From Candidatus Gastranaerophilales bacterium (GTDB lineage Bacteria; Cyanobacteriota; Vampirovibrionia; Gastranaerophilales; Gastranaerophilaceae), in contig CALURV010000001.1 in the NCBI GenBank assembly GCA_944323285.1, positions 1 through 37,954 on the forward strand: DNA of 37,954 nucleotides, written 5' to 3'. The notes below the pieces were generated by a model. The model searched no databases. It saw only the letters and a program-made list of their open reading frames with translations, and was not told the DNA's origin. Shown here one piece after another: positions 15,711-24,218 of the stretch. The number at the start of each line of letters is the position of its first letter. The first letter of the stretch is position 1. The position numbers and the translations under genes were made by a program.

Positions 15711-15799
15711 AAAAACTCCTTTTATATATCCTACTCTTATATAAAAACAGTTCCCTATAGATTTATTGTTTTAACATTAAATTTTATTAATTTAATTAA

Positions 15800-17212
15800 T
15801 TATTTACCAAAAAGTTTCATTATTTTATCAATAAAACCTTCTTCTACACCTGCTTCAGAATATGAAGCTGAAACATTCATCTTTGAAAGTTTTTCTTTTA
15901 ATTTTTCCGTATCAGGTGATAGTGGAGCTTTTGCAAGATATTTTTCATAGCAATCTTTTGCTTTTGCACTATCTTTCATTTTTTCATAACAAAAACCCAT
16001 TTGTTTATATACTTCATAATTATTAGAATCAACTTTTATTAATTTATTATAATATTCTAATGCACTTTTAAATTCGTACATATTGGCATAAACATCGCCT
16101 AAACCTTTAAGCGCTATAGCATTATCAGGTTCTTGTCTTATAAGTTTTTCATAGAACTCCATTAAACTTGTTGAATCGCCTTTTGTTTCATTGATTTTTA
16201 TAATTTCTTTTATTGCTTCACTTCTATTTGAATCCACCCTGTGTGCATTTAAGTACTCAGCCAATGCAAGATCATAGTCTTGTTTATAAGAATAGCATCT
16301 GCCCATATAATAATGATATCCGTACATATCATCATTTTCTTCATGCACCAATGCAAGCATTTGATAAACCAATGGATTCTGAGCATCAAGTTCTTTGAAT
16401 TTGGCTATATATTCTCTACACTTTTCCCACTCTTTTTTATTAAAATAATATTCCGCCATTAATGCAAAATAATTTGCATTTGTTTTATCTTCTGTTTTTT
16501 CTAAAATTTCAAGAGCAGTTTCATTTTCACTTTTCATTAAATAAATTTTTGCTTTAGAAAAGTCATTTTTTGCATATTTAAGTGCTTCATCAAATTGACC
16601 TTCTCTCATTAATAAATTAGCCAAAAATTCATTTAATTCAACAACATTAGGAAATGTCTTAACTCCTCTTTCTAAAATATTAATAGCAGAAAACCTGTCA
16701 TTCATTTGCACATACATATCTGCAAGTTTATAATATATTGACATATCTTCTTTATATTCAAGAATTCTATAGTAATCATCTATTGCATTTTGCATTTTAC
16801 CAATATATTCATAAGATTTTGCTCTTAAAAATCTTGCATTAATAATTTCATTTTCATCAGTAGTAGAATCTATCGCTTTTTTATAATCATCTATTGATTG
16901 AGATACTTTCTGATTTAAAATTTTATATTTAGCTCTAGTAATATAATATTTATATTTATTAGAATCTGCATATATATCTAAAAGTTCAGAATATGCAACA
17001 AGTGAATTGGGATCAACTTTAACAAGTTCTTCCCAATATTTTTCAGCATCTTCTTTTTTCTCAAGTGTTTTTGCAAGAAGTGCTATTTTTTCAAGATATT
17101 CCGCATCTTCTTTTGATTTTTCATAAGATTTTTCTAATATTTCATAAGCATTTTCATATTGTTCATTATCAATAAGCATCTGTGCTTGGGCTAAAATACC
17201 GTTCGTACTCAT
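15800..17212 (-). CDS. Tetratricopeptide-repeat protein
   Basis: A 470-aa soluble protein made almost wholly of about twelve 34-residue TPR helical hairpins. Repeats such as AIALKGLGDVYANMYEFKSA and YEVYKQMGFCYEKMKDSAKA show the pattern. It ends in a short basic tail (FIDKIMKLFGK) that could be amphipathic. TPR scaffolds mediate protein-protein contacts; the partners are unknown. There is no signal peptide. The ATG at 17212 follows AAGGA at 8 nt; a GTG one codon earlier is the alternative. Confidence 0.9.
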   Translation of the reverse strand: MSTNGILAQAQMLIDNEQYENAYEILEKSYEKSKEDAEYLEKIALLAKTLEKKEDAEKYWEELVKVDPNSLVAYSELLDIYADSNKYKYYITRAKYKILNQKVSQSIDDYKKAIDSTTDENEIINARFLRAKSYEYIGKMQNAIDDYYRILEYKEDMSIYYKLADMYVQMNDRFSAINILERGVKTFPNVVELNEFLANLLMREGQFDEALKYAKNDFSKAKIYLMKSENETALEILEKTEDKTNANYFALMAEYYFNKKEWEKCREYIAKFKELDAQNPLVYQMLALVHEENDDMYGYHYYMGRCYSYKQDYDLALAEYLNAHRVDSNRSEAIKEIIKINETKGDSTSLMEFYEKLIRQEPDNAIALKGLGDVYANMYEFKSALEYYNKLIKVDSNNYEVYKQMGFCYEKMKDSAKAKDCYEKYLAKAPLSPDTEKLKEKLSKMNVSASYSEAGVEEGFIDKIMKLFGK

Positions 17213-17264
17213 CACATATCCTTTTTTATTTATATTCAGTGAAAATTATATAACAGAAACCCGA

Positions 17265-17385
17265 TTTAATCTAGTATCGCACTTTGTTACCGAGTCATCC
17301 TCGATAACAAAGTACTCACCTTTTAAAACCGCCACTCGAAAAATTCACTCACACTTTCAGCTTATCGTAAATTTTTTCTCGGACA
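17265..17385 (+). repeat. Intergenic repeat, subtype A (121 bp)
   Basis: It runs from TTTAATCTAGTATCGCAC to TTTCTCGGACA, with ACTTTGTTA...TAACAAAGT intact. It is nearly identical to 8795-8916. It lies upstream of the TPR gene rather than at a gene end, so not every copy sits at an obvious terminator position. Confidence 0.9.
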
Positions 17386-17675
17386 ATTTAAAATACTCTT
17401 TTTTACATATTCTAAAGGATAATATTTATATTTTTATAAATTTTTCCTTATTTCATTTATATTTTAAACTCGTACATACTTCTTTTATACGAAAATATAT
17501 CATTCAAATATAATTTATTCATAATTATGTATGATTTAAAAATAGATTTGTATTGCTAATATTAACCTATATTCCTTGGAAAAACGATGATACACATATC
17601 CCTAATCTACAGCTATGACAAAATCATAGCTTTTTTCTTTTTAAATAAAATTCATATTGTTATAATGCCAACTAC
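17386..17675 (+). other. Gene-free stretch with an orphan terminator
   Basis: No supported protein gene is present. The region is very AT-rich. At 17611-17636 AGCTATGA-CAAAA-TCATAGCT is followed by a TTTTTT tract, a textbook plus-strand intrinsic terminator, yet no plus-strand gene precedes it. A weak TTGTAT/TATATT pair lies near 17550-17575. A short non-coding RNA or a decayed gene could end here. Confidence 0.4.
17611..17636 (+). terminator. Orphan intrinsic terminator
   Basis: An 8-bp perfect stem (17611-17618 with 17624-17631), a 5-nt CAAAA loop and six T residues followed by CTTTTT. The nearest upstream plus-strand gene is several kilobases away, at 13713. Confidence 0.7.
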
Positions 17676-17723
17676 AAAAAATTCACTAGAAACTGAAAGT
17701 TTGAGTGAATTTTTTCTCGGACA
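17676..17723 (+). repeat. Intergenic repeat, right-end fragment
   Basis: Only the right-hand hairpin and terminus remain. AAAAAATTCACT and AGTGAATTTTTT flank a loop, followed by CTCGGACA. It ends one base before the stop codon of the minus-strand membrane glycosyltransferase, in a terminator position. Confidence 0.8.
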
Positions 17724-17724
17724 A

Positions 17725-19143
17725 TTAATTATTTTCTTTTACATATATTTTAAAAGCTTCTTTATACTCATTTGAGCTGAGTACAAAATCATCACTCTTG
17801 TATATTTCTTTAAAACCATCATTTAGTACAAAATCAGATTGAACAATGTAATATTTTGTATTGGGTTCTTCTTCTTTTTTCTTTGTTACTACTGAATTAA
17901 AATCATGATAGGAAATATAAAATTTATTAATATATGAATAAAATTTCTTATCGGGCAAATAAGCAGAAATACTTGTAAAAGCAAAGGGATAACCTACTAC
18001 ATAAAACTTTGCTTCATTATTCAAATTATTTTTTATATATTCAGCTACTTGTTTTGCTGCTGAAAAATTATAATTTATCTCCATAAATATATTAAACACA
18101 GAAAACAAAGAACTTATAAAAAATAAAATTGCAACAATATATGTAAAGAGTTTATTTTTTTCTTTATCTTCATATATCCAATAACAAAATAAAACTATTA
18201 AAAGAAGTAAATAAGCTTTTTGATAAACAATTCCTTGAAACCATACCTTATAAAAAATGTAAAAAATATAAAAAAATGACGAAAATAAAATAAAAAAGAT
18301 TTTTTTACTTTTCAAAAATAGAAATATAAATAAAGTTAAAAATAACAGATAAAATAATATAGCATTAAAATTCTGAAGAATATTTATAGAGTATTGGAAA
18401 TAAATTAAAGCATAATTTTTAACAGCAATAAGGAACGGTTTTGCTTGATGTGCATAAAAAATAACTGCATGATTTTGATGTTGCATATTATAAAACATTA
18501 AAAAGATAAAAATAAAATTTAAAGATAGAATAAAAACAGGAATCAACTTTTTTATATTTTTATTTATTAAAAAATCTTTAAATAATTCAAAAGCAAATAA
18601 TAGGGAAAGGGCCAAACAAAACCCAAACATTAACAAATGAGTATTAGAAAGAAGAATTAAAGTAAGAATATATAAATACGGTCTTTGTTTTCGTTTTGGA
18701 TATAAATCGGCAAGAATAAACAAAAATAAAGGAATTAAAGAATAATTTCTGGCAACAATTGGCAAAAAATAAAGCATGCCTGAACTAAATATAACTAAAA
18801 TTTTTATATATGTATTTATAGATGATTTAAATAAAAGGAATAAAATAGCAGCAAAAACAAGAGATAAACTTAATATTTGCATTGAAAAAACAGATACACC
18901 AAGTTTAGCAAAAGGGAATAATAACAAATACCAAAGAAAAGGATGACCTTCTATTCTTACCATTCTAAAAATATCAAAAAGATTACAATCTCTAACAATA
19001 CACCAAGCTTGAGTTTCATCCCTCCATAATTCGTGATGCAACATCAAAATTAAAGTAATAAATAAATAACATACAATAATAATTACATTAATAAAATTTG
19101 ATTTAAAAAATGAGGTTAACTTATTCATATAGAAATAATACAT
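17725..19143 (-). CDS. GT-C-type multi-pass membrane glycosyltransferase (putative)
   Basis: A 472-aa polytopic inner-membrane protein with about ten hydrophobic segments and a short soluble C-terminus. After the first membrane helix, HHELWRDETQAW carries an acidic D-E pair in the first external loop. This is the catalytic signature expected of GT-C/PMT-like (family 39-type) enzymes, which use polyprenyl-phosphate sugars to modify lipids or proteins at the periplasmic face. GHPFLWYLLLFP after it is also typical. The donor and acceptor are unknown. Two starts are possible (19143 and 19128) and neither has a Shine-Dalgarno sequence. It is probably monocistronic. Confidence 0.75.
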   Translation of the reverse strand: MYYFYMNKLTSFFKSNFINVIIIVCYLFITLILMLHHELWRDETQAWCIVRDCNLFDIFRMVRIEGHPFLWYLLLFPFAKLGVSVFSMQILSLSLVFAAILFLLFKSSINTYIKILVIFSSGMLYFLPIVARNYSLIPLFLFILADLYPKRKQRPYLYILTLILLSNTHLLMFGFCLALSLLFAFELFKDFLINKNIKKLIPVFILSLNFIFIFLMFYNMQHQNHAVIFYAHQAKPFLIAVKNYALIYFQYSINILQNFNAILFYLLFLTLFIFLFLKSKKIFFILFSSFFYIFYIFYKVWFQGIVYQKAYLLLLIVLFCYWIYEDKEKNKLFTYIVAILFFISSLFSVFNIFMEINYNFSAAKQVAEYIKNNLNNEAKFYVVGYPFAFTSISAYLPDKKFYSYINKFYISYHDFNSVVTKKKEEEPNTKYYIVQSDFVLNDGFKEIYKSDDFVLSSNEYKEAFKIYVKENN

Positions 19144-19229
19144 TAAAAATCATTTTATGTATTTTTTGTAACACTTTGTAAGTCAAGCAAAATATATTAT
19201 TGTGTATAGAGTTTATTTTGATTATATTA

Positions 19230-19350
19230 GTCTAGTGTTGCAGTTTATAGTTATTTCAATAAAACATATAAATTGGTCACCCTTAAAAGTTGTCACTTAA
19301 AGATAAACATACAACAACTTCACTTTTGTGAATCTTTTATTGAAAATCTT
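19230..19350 (+). repeat. Divergent member of the intergenic repeat family
   Basis: GTCTAGTGTTGCAGTTT, then GGTCACCCTTAAAAGTTGTC and TTCACTTTTGTGAATC follow the order of subtype A blocks but with many changes. A different long inverted repeat (ATTTCAATAAAA near 19253, TTTTATTGAAAAT near 19336) encloses the centre. It lies between divergent genes, so it cannot serve there as a gene-end terminator. Confidence 0.5.
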
Positions 19351-19395
19351 TAAGAAAATACCAAAAAGGAATTAAAAGACAAAAGGAGAAAAAAT

Positions 19396-20928
19396 ATGCT
19401 AATGCGTATTATAGGTTTAAGTTTATTAAACTTGATGTTATTTTCACAAAAAGCATTTGCATCAGGGATTGATGAAAAAATAGAAAAATATTTTGCTCCT
19501 TTTTCAGACAACTTTTCCGAATTTATATTTTCCCCTATAGAAATATGCGGAGCCGAGGTACCAATATTAATATTTATAACAATAGCAGCAAGTATATTCT
19601 GTACATTTTATCTAAGATGTATAGGTATATGGGGATTTAAACATGCCTTATATCAAATCTTTCACAAAAAAGATACATCAGGACACGAAGGAGAAGTTTC
19701 CTCATTAGGTGCTCTGGCAACAGCACTATCAGGTACTATTGGTTTAGGTAATATTGCAGGCGTGGCAATAGCAATATCAATAGGCGGACCAGGTGCAATG
19801 TTTTGGATGTGCACAGGTGCAATATTTGGTATGGCTTTAAAATTCTGTGAAGTAACACTATCTTTAAAATACAGAAGATTTAATAAAGATGGCAGTGTAT
19901 CTGGCGGTCCTATGTTTTATATTGAGAAAGGTTTCGCAAAAAAAGGATATCACAGCTTAGGGAAAACTCTTGCTTATGTATTTGCGCTTGCATGTTTACC
20001 TGGTACTGTTGGTGGAGGCTGTATGTTACAAACAAATCAAGCCACACAACAATTTATAAATATAACAGGGGGTGAGAACAGCTTTTTTGCCTCTCACAGC
20101 TGGGTATTCGGTCTTATTGTTGCAATTATAGTAGGACTTGTTATTTTAGGCGGAATAAAAAGTATAGCAAGAGTAACATCTAAAGTTGTTCCTATTATGT
20201 GTTTAATATACATAGGAACAAGTATTGTTATAATTCTAATGAATTTTATGCATATACCACACGCAATATATACAATATTTCATGAAGCATTTTTCCCTAA
20301 AGCAGTAACAGGAGGCGTGATTGGTTGTATAATAATAGGTTTAAGACGTTCAATACAATCTAATGAAGCCGGTATAGGATCATCTCCTATAGCATATGCC
20401 GCAGTTAAAACAAATGAACCGGTTTCTCAAGGTTTTGTATCAATGATTGAACCATTTTTAGATACTGTAGTTGTTTGTTCTATGACAGCATTTGTTATTA
20501 TTTTAACAGGAGAATACCTAAATTATACAGACGGTATATCAGGTGTTGAATTAACATCATCTGCATTTGCAAGTGCATTTTCATTTTTCCCATATATTTT
20601 AGCAATTGTAATTATATTATTTGCATTATCAACAATGCTTTCTTGGGCTTATTATGGTCAGAAAGCCTGGACATTTCTTGTGGGTGAAGGTTTTAAACGC
20701 ATCAAATTTTATCAAATAATTTTTTGTTCTTTTATAATAATAGGTTCATCTATGAATTTAAGAAGTGTTATCGATTTTACTGATGCAACATATCTTGTAA
20801 TGGCTGCACCAAACTTAATAGCAATATTTGTGTTATTAAAAGACATAAAATCAGACTTAAAGAAATATTGTATAAAACATAATTTGATTTTCAAATTAAA
20901 TAAAGCTTGGTTTAAAAATGAGCAGTGA
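19396..20928 (+). CDS. Alanine/glycine:cation symporter (AGCS family)
   Basis: A 510-aa inner-membrane Na+- or H+-coupled amino-acid carrier. GTIGLGNIAGVAIAISIGGPGAMFWMC and the following ALKFCEVTLSLKYR region contain the AGCS signature. About ten to eleven membrane segments follow. The N-terminal 22 residues end in AFA-SG and look like a cleavable signal peptide, seen in some members. AAAGGAG 7 nt ahead of the ATG fixes the start. Its stop overlaps the next transporter by 11 bp, so both are translated from one message. The substrate is probably alanine or glycine. Confidence 0.93.
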   Translation: MLMRIIGLSLLNLMLFSQKAFASGIDEKIEKYFAPFSDNFSEFIFSPIEICGAEVPILIFITIAASIFCTFYLRCIGIWGFKHALYQIFHKKDTSGHEGEVSSLGALATALSGTIGLGNIAGVAIAISIGGPGAMFWMCTGAIFGMALKFCEVTLSLKYRRFNKDGSVSGGPMFYIEKGFAKKGYHSLGKTLAYVFALACLPGTVGGGCMLQTNQATQQFINITGGENSFFASHSWVFGLIVAIIVGLVILGGIKSIARVTSKVVPIMCLIYIGTSIVIILMNFMHIPHAIYTIFHEAFFPKAVTGGVIGCIIIGLRRSIQSNEAGIGSSPIAYAAVKTNEPVSQGFVSMIEPFLDTVVVCSMTAFVIILTGEYLNYTDGISGVELTSSAFASAFSFFPYILAIVIILFALSTMLSWAYYGQKAWTFLVGEGFKRIKFYQIIFCSFIIIGSSMNLRSVIDFTDATYLVMAAPNLIAIFVLLKDIKSDLKKYCIKHNLIFKLNKAWFKNEQ

Positions 20929-22300
20929 ATTAAAAAGGACTTTAAACTTAAAAGACTCAATATCCGTAGTTGTAGGGTCTATGGTAGGATGTGGAATATT
21001 TATTGTTTCCGCAGATATAGCAAGGCAAGTACAATCAGCATATTTTTTACTAATAGTATGGATCTTAGCCGGTCTTTTTTCACTATCAGGAGCAATTGCA
21101 TATTCAGAACCGGTATTAAATATAAAAGAAGATGGCGGTCAGTATATATTTTTAAAAAGGATGTACAACAATTTAGTTGCATTTTTATATGGCTGGTCAT
21201 TACTTATTGTAATACAAACCGCAACCATTGCAGCAGTTTGTATAGCTGTAGGTAAATTTATGGGGATTTTATTTCCCATAATAAGTTCTGAGAATTATCT
21301 TATACATTTATCTTTTTTTAAACTTTCTACACAGCAGCTTTTTGCACTTGCTATTTGTATTATTCTTACATATATAAATTCTAAAGGTATAAAATATGGT
21401 GTTATTACACAAAACATATTTACAATCACAAAAATACTTTCAATTATAGCAATAATTGTATTTGGAATATTTTTAGGCTGTAATTATGAAACAATTACAA
21501 GTAATTTTTCAAATATAATAACATTTTCAGATATTAATTTTTCAAATATGGAAATAATTGCAACAGCAACAGTAGGCGCTATCTTTGCAATGGTAACCTG
21601 GAATAATATTACATTTATTTCAGGTGAAGTAAAAAACCCCGAGAAAAATATTCCGCTTGCACTATTTTGGGGTGTTATAACAGTTATGGTACTATATGTA
21701 CTCATAAATATTTTATATGTATTTTCAATACCGATAGAAGAAATAAAAACAGCTCCTGAAGATATTGTAGCTGTTGTATTAATGCAAAAAATAGCAGCAA
21801 GTGCGGGTAAATTTATAATTGCATTAATAATTATGATATCAGCCTGCGGAAGTGCTAACGGGCTTATTATGACGGGAGCAAGAGTATATTATCAAATGGC
21901 AAAAGACAGGCTTTTATTCAGAAACCTTGCCGTTATAAACAGAAAAACAAAAGTTCCTGTCAATTCGTTGTGGCTACAATGTATTTGGTCAAGTGCATTT
22001 ATATTATTTTGCGGTAATTATATTCAATTATTGGACTATGTTATATATGCTGCTTTAATATTTTACGTTCTTACAGTAATAGGAATTTTTATATACAGAA
22101 TAAGATTTAAAGAAAAACTCCAAAAGAAGGTAAACTCTTTTTATGGAATATCTTTTATTGTTATAGGATGTTTTATAATATATTCACTATCAATAAATAA
22201 ATTTATAAATTCAATTAATACTTTTTTATTAATAGCAACTGGAATTCCAATATATTATATTTGGGATAAATTAAAAAACAGAAAAACTTGTGCAAAATAA
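20918..22300 (+). CDS. APC-family amino-acid permease
   Basis: A 460-aa transporter with about twelve membrane helices. The first helix, SVVVGSMVGCGIFIVSADIA, carries the G-S-M-V-G-x-G-I-F consensus of the APC superfamily (helix 1 binding-site break). GEVKNPEKNIPLAL after helix 6 is typical. It resembles y+LAT/SteT-like exchangers in layout; substrate and direction are not determinable. It starts inside the last codons of the AGCS gene, which indicates tight coupling. pilT follows after 48 bp. Confidence 0.9.
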   Translation: MSSELKRTLNLKDSISVVVGSMVGCGIFIVSADIARQVQSAYFLLIVWILAGLFSLSGAIAYSEPVLNIKEDGGQYIFLKRMYNNLVAFLYGWSLLIVIQTATIAAVCIAVGKFMGILFPIISSENYLIHLSFFKLSTQQLFALAICIILTYINSKGIKYGVITQNIFTITKILSIIAIIVFGIFLGCNYETITSNFSNIITFSDINFSNMEIIATATVGAIFAMVTWNNITFISGEVKNPEKNIPLALFWGVITVMVLYVLINILYVFSIPIEEIKTAPEDIVAVVLMQKIAASAGKFIIALIIMISACGSANGLIMTGARVYYQMAKDRLLFRNLAVINRKTKVPVNSLWLQCIWSSAFILFCGNYIQLLDYVIYAALIFYVLTVIGIFIYRIRFKEKLQKKVNSFYGISFIVIGCFIIYSLSINKFINSINTFLLIATGIPIYYIWDKLKNRKTCAK

Positions 22301-22348
22301 AATAAAAAGGTATCATATTCTTATTATGTAAAGAAAAAGAGGTTATGA

Positions 22349-23422
22349 ATGCTAATAGATGACTTATTAAAAGAAGTAGTTGAATATAAAGCAAGCGATT
22401 TACATTTATCAGTCGGGCTACCGCCTGTAATAAGAGTAGATGGTAATTTATTAAGAACAAAATATGAACCCTTCACTCCTACGAGTATAGAAGATTTACT
22501 ATTTCCAATGTTAAATAATGAACAACGAAGGAATTTAGAACAGCATTGGGAACTGGATATGTCATATGGTATAACAGGACTCGGACGATTCAGGGTAAAT
22601 ATATATAAAAATAAAGGGACTTATGCAGCAGCATTTAGAACAATTAATAGTGTAATACCGTCATTTGAATCATTAGGATTATCTGAAGTAGTAAAAACAA
22701 TAACAGAAAGGCCAAGAGGATTAATACTTGTAACAGGGCCTACAGGTAGCGGTAAATCAACAACATTAGCATCTATGATTGACCATATAAATGAAACAAG
22801 AAGTGAACATATATTAACAATAGAAGATCCTATCGAGTTTGTACACAAATCGAAAAAAAGTGTAATCCACCAAAGAGAATTAGGTCAAGACACACGTTCA
22901 TTTGCAAATGCATTAAAATCAGCATTAAGAGAAGACCCTGATATTATACTTGTAGGCGAAATGAGAGATGTAGAGACAATAGGACTTGCTCTCACAGCTG
23001 CGGAAACAGGACACTTGGTATTTGGAACTTTGCACACCTCATCAGCCAGCCAAACCATTGACCGTATTATTGACGTATTTCCTGAAGGTCAGCAGCAGCA
23101 AATAAGAGTACAATTGGGCGGTTCTTTAGAGGCAGTATTTTCCCAAACTCTGCTTCCAAGATTGCAGCCTGACGGAACAAAAAAAGGTCGTGTAATGGCT
23201 CAAGAAATTCTTGTAAAAAATAATGCAGTATCTAACATGATAAGAGAAGGAAAATCGGCCCAGCTTTATTCTGCAATACAAACAGGGGCAGGACTTGGTA
23301 TGCAAACTTTAGAAACAGCATTAAGTGAATTATATAAAAAGCGTTTAATTGATGCTGATGATGCGCTTTCTAAATCACAACGACCTGATGAATTTAAGAG
23401 ATTAGCAGGTATTCAAGATTAA
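22349..23422 (+). CDS. pilT: Type IV pilus retraction ATPase PilT
   Basis: A 357-aa hexameric AAA-like motor that depolymerises type IV pili for twitching. Walker A GPTGSGKST is at residues 130-138. Then come the Asp box (EDPIEFVH), Walker B-type DPDIILVGEMRD and the His box GTLHTSSAS. The PilT-specific AIRNLIRE-like stretch appears as AVSNMIREGK. AGAGG lies upstream of the start. No other pilus gene is in the window. It probably shares the transporter transcript. Its stop is one base from the convergent permease stop. Confidence 0.95.
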   Translation: MLIDDLLKEVVEYKASDLHLSVGLPPVIRVDGNLLRTKYEPFTPTSIEDLLFPMLNNEQRRNLEQHWELDMSYGITGLGRFRVNIYKNKGTYAAAFRTINSVIPSFESLGLSEVVKTITERPRGLILVTGPTGSGKSTTLASMIDHINETRSEHILTIEDPIEFVHKSKKSVIHQRELGQDTRSFANALKSALREDPDIILVGEMRDVETIGLALTAAETGHLVFGTLHTSSASQTIDRIIDVFPEGQQQQIRVQLGGSLEAVFSQTLLPRLQPDGTKKGRVMAQEILVKNNAVSNMIREGKSAQLYSAIQTGAGLGMQTLETALSELYKKRLIDADDALSKSQRPDEFKRLAGIQD

Positions 23423-23423
23423 T

Positions 23424-24164
23424 TTAAATAAAATTAACATAGAAAATAAAAGTAATAATTAAATCAGCCATTAATAAAAAAACTGTTGTTTTAATAGCAG
23501 CTTTGGTTGTAGATATACCGACGTCTTTAGCACCGCCAGATGTTTTATAACCTTGAGTTGCACAAACTAAAGGAATAATTATACCAAAGACAACCCCTCT
23601 TAATAAACTTATATAAATATCTCTGGTATTAAGCCAAGCCCAAACTGAAGCCATATAACGATTAGGATGAAGACCTATCGTAAAATAAGATATTATCATA
23701 CCGCCTAAGATACCAAATAGTTCAGCCAAAATAACAACCATAGGAACGGTAATGGCACCTGCAATAATTCTAGGTGCAAAATAATAACCGATAGGGTCAA
23801 CTTTTAAAGTTTTAATAGCATCTACTTGAGAAGTAACCTGCATATTAGCTATTTCAGCACTAATAGCAGTACCTGCTCTTGCACTAATGGCTAAAGCAGC
23901 GAATCCCGGTGCTAATTCTCTTATTAAAGCAACTGCAAGAAAACCGCCTACATAGCTTTCTGCTCCTGACATTAAAAATTGTTTTGATACTTGAAGTGCA
24001 ATAACAACAGCTGATATAAAAACAATACTTAAAGCTATTGGAAGTGAATCATAGCTTATCATTGCTGCAGTTGTCATTACATCTTTATATTTTAAATTTC
24101 CCTTCAATATATATTTTATTGTTTGGATTAAATTTTGAGTACATAATCCTAAAAAACTTATCAT
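23424..24164 (-). CDS. MlaE-like ABC lipid-transport permease
   Basis: A 246-aa inner-membrane protein with five or six helices, of the MlaE/YrbE/TGD1 family, the membrane domain of ABC systems that move phospholipids between membranes in diderms. AGTAISAEIANMQVTSQVDAIKTL is the family signature, followed by YYFAPRIIAGAITVPMV. The length is typical. Neither the ATPase (MlaF) nor the MCE substrate-binding protein is adjacent, so the partners must be encoded elsewhere. GGAG lies 13 nt before the ATG. mutL lies 54 bp upstream on the same strand. Confidence 0.92.
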   Translation of the reverse strand: MISFLGLCTQNLIQTIKYILKGNLKYKDVMTTAAMISYDSLPIALSIVFISAVVIALQVSKQFLMSGAESYVGGFLAVALIRELAPGFAALAISARAGTAISAEIANMQVTSQVDAIKTLKVDPIGYYFAPRIIAGAITVPMVVILAELFGILGGMIISYFTIGLHPNRYMASVWAWLNTRDIYISLLRGVVFGIIIPLVCATQGYKTSGGAKDVGISTTKAAIKTTVFLLMADLIITFIFYVNFI

Positions 24165-24218
24165 TATATAGCATTCTCCATATAATTATTACTCATATTC
24201 TATCATAGAAATAACATA

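Noticed and set aside
15705-15950. Plus-strand 81-codon frame opposite the TPR gene 3' end
   Set aside because: It is antisense to clear TPR coding sequence and to the SD of the 42-aa gene, with no initiation signal of its own.
23424-24164. Complete Mla lipid-transport operon
   Set aside because: Only the permease is present; no ATPase, MCE protein or lipoprotein gene is adjacent.
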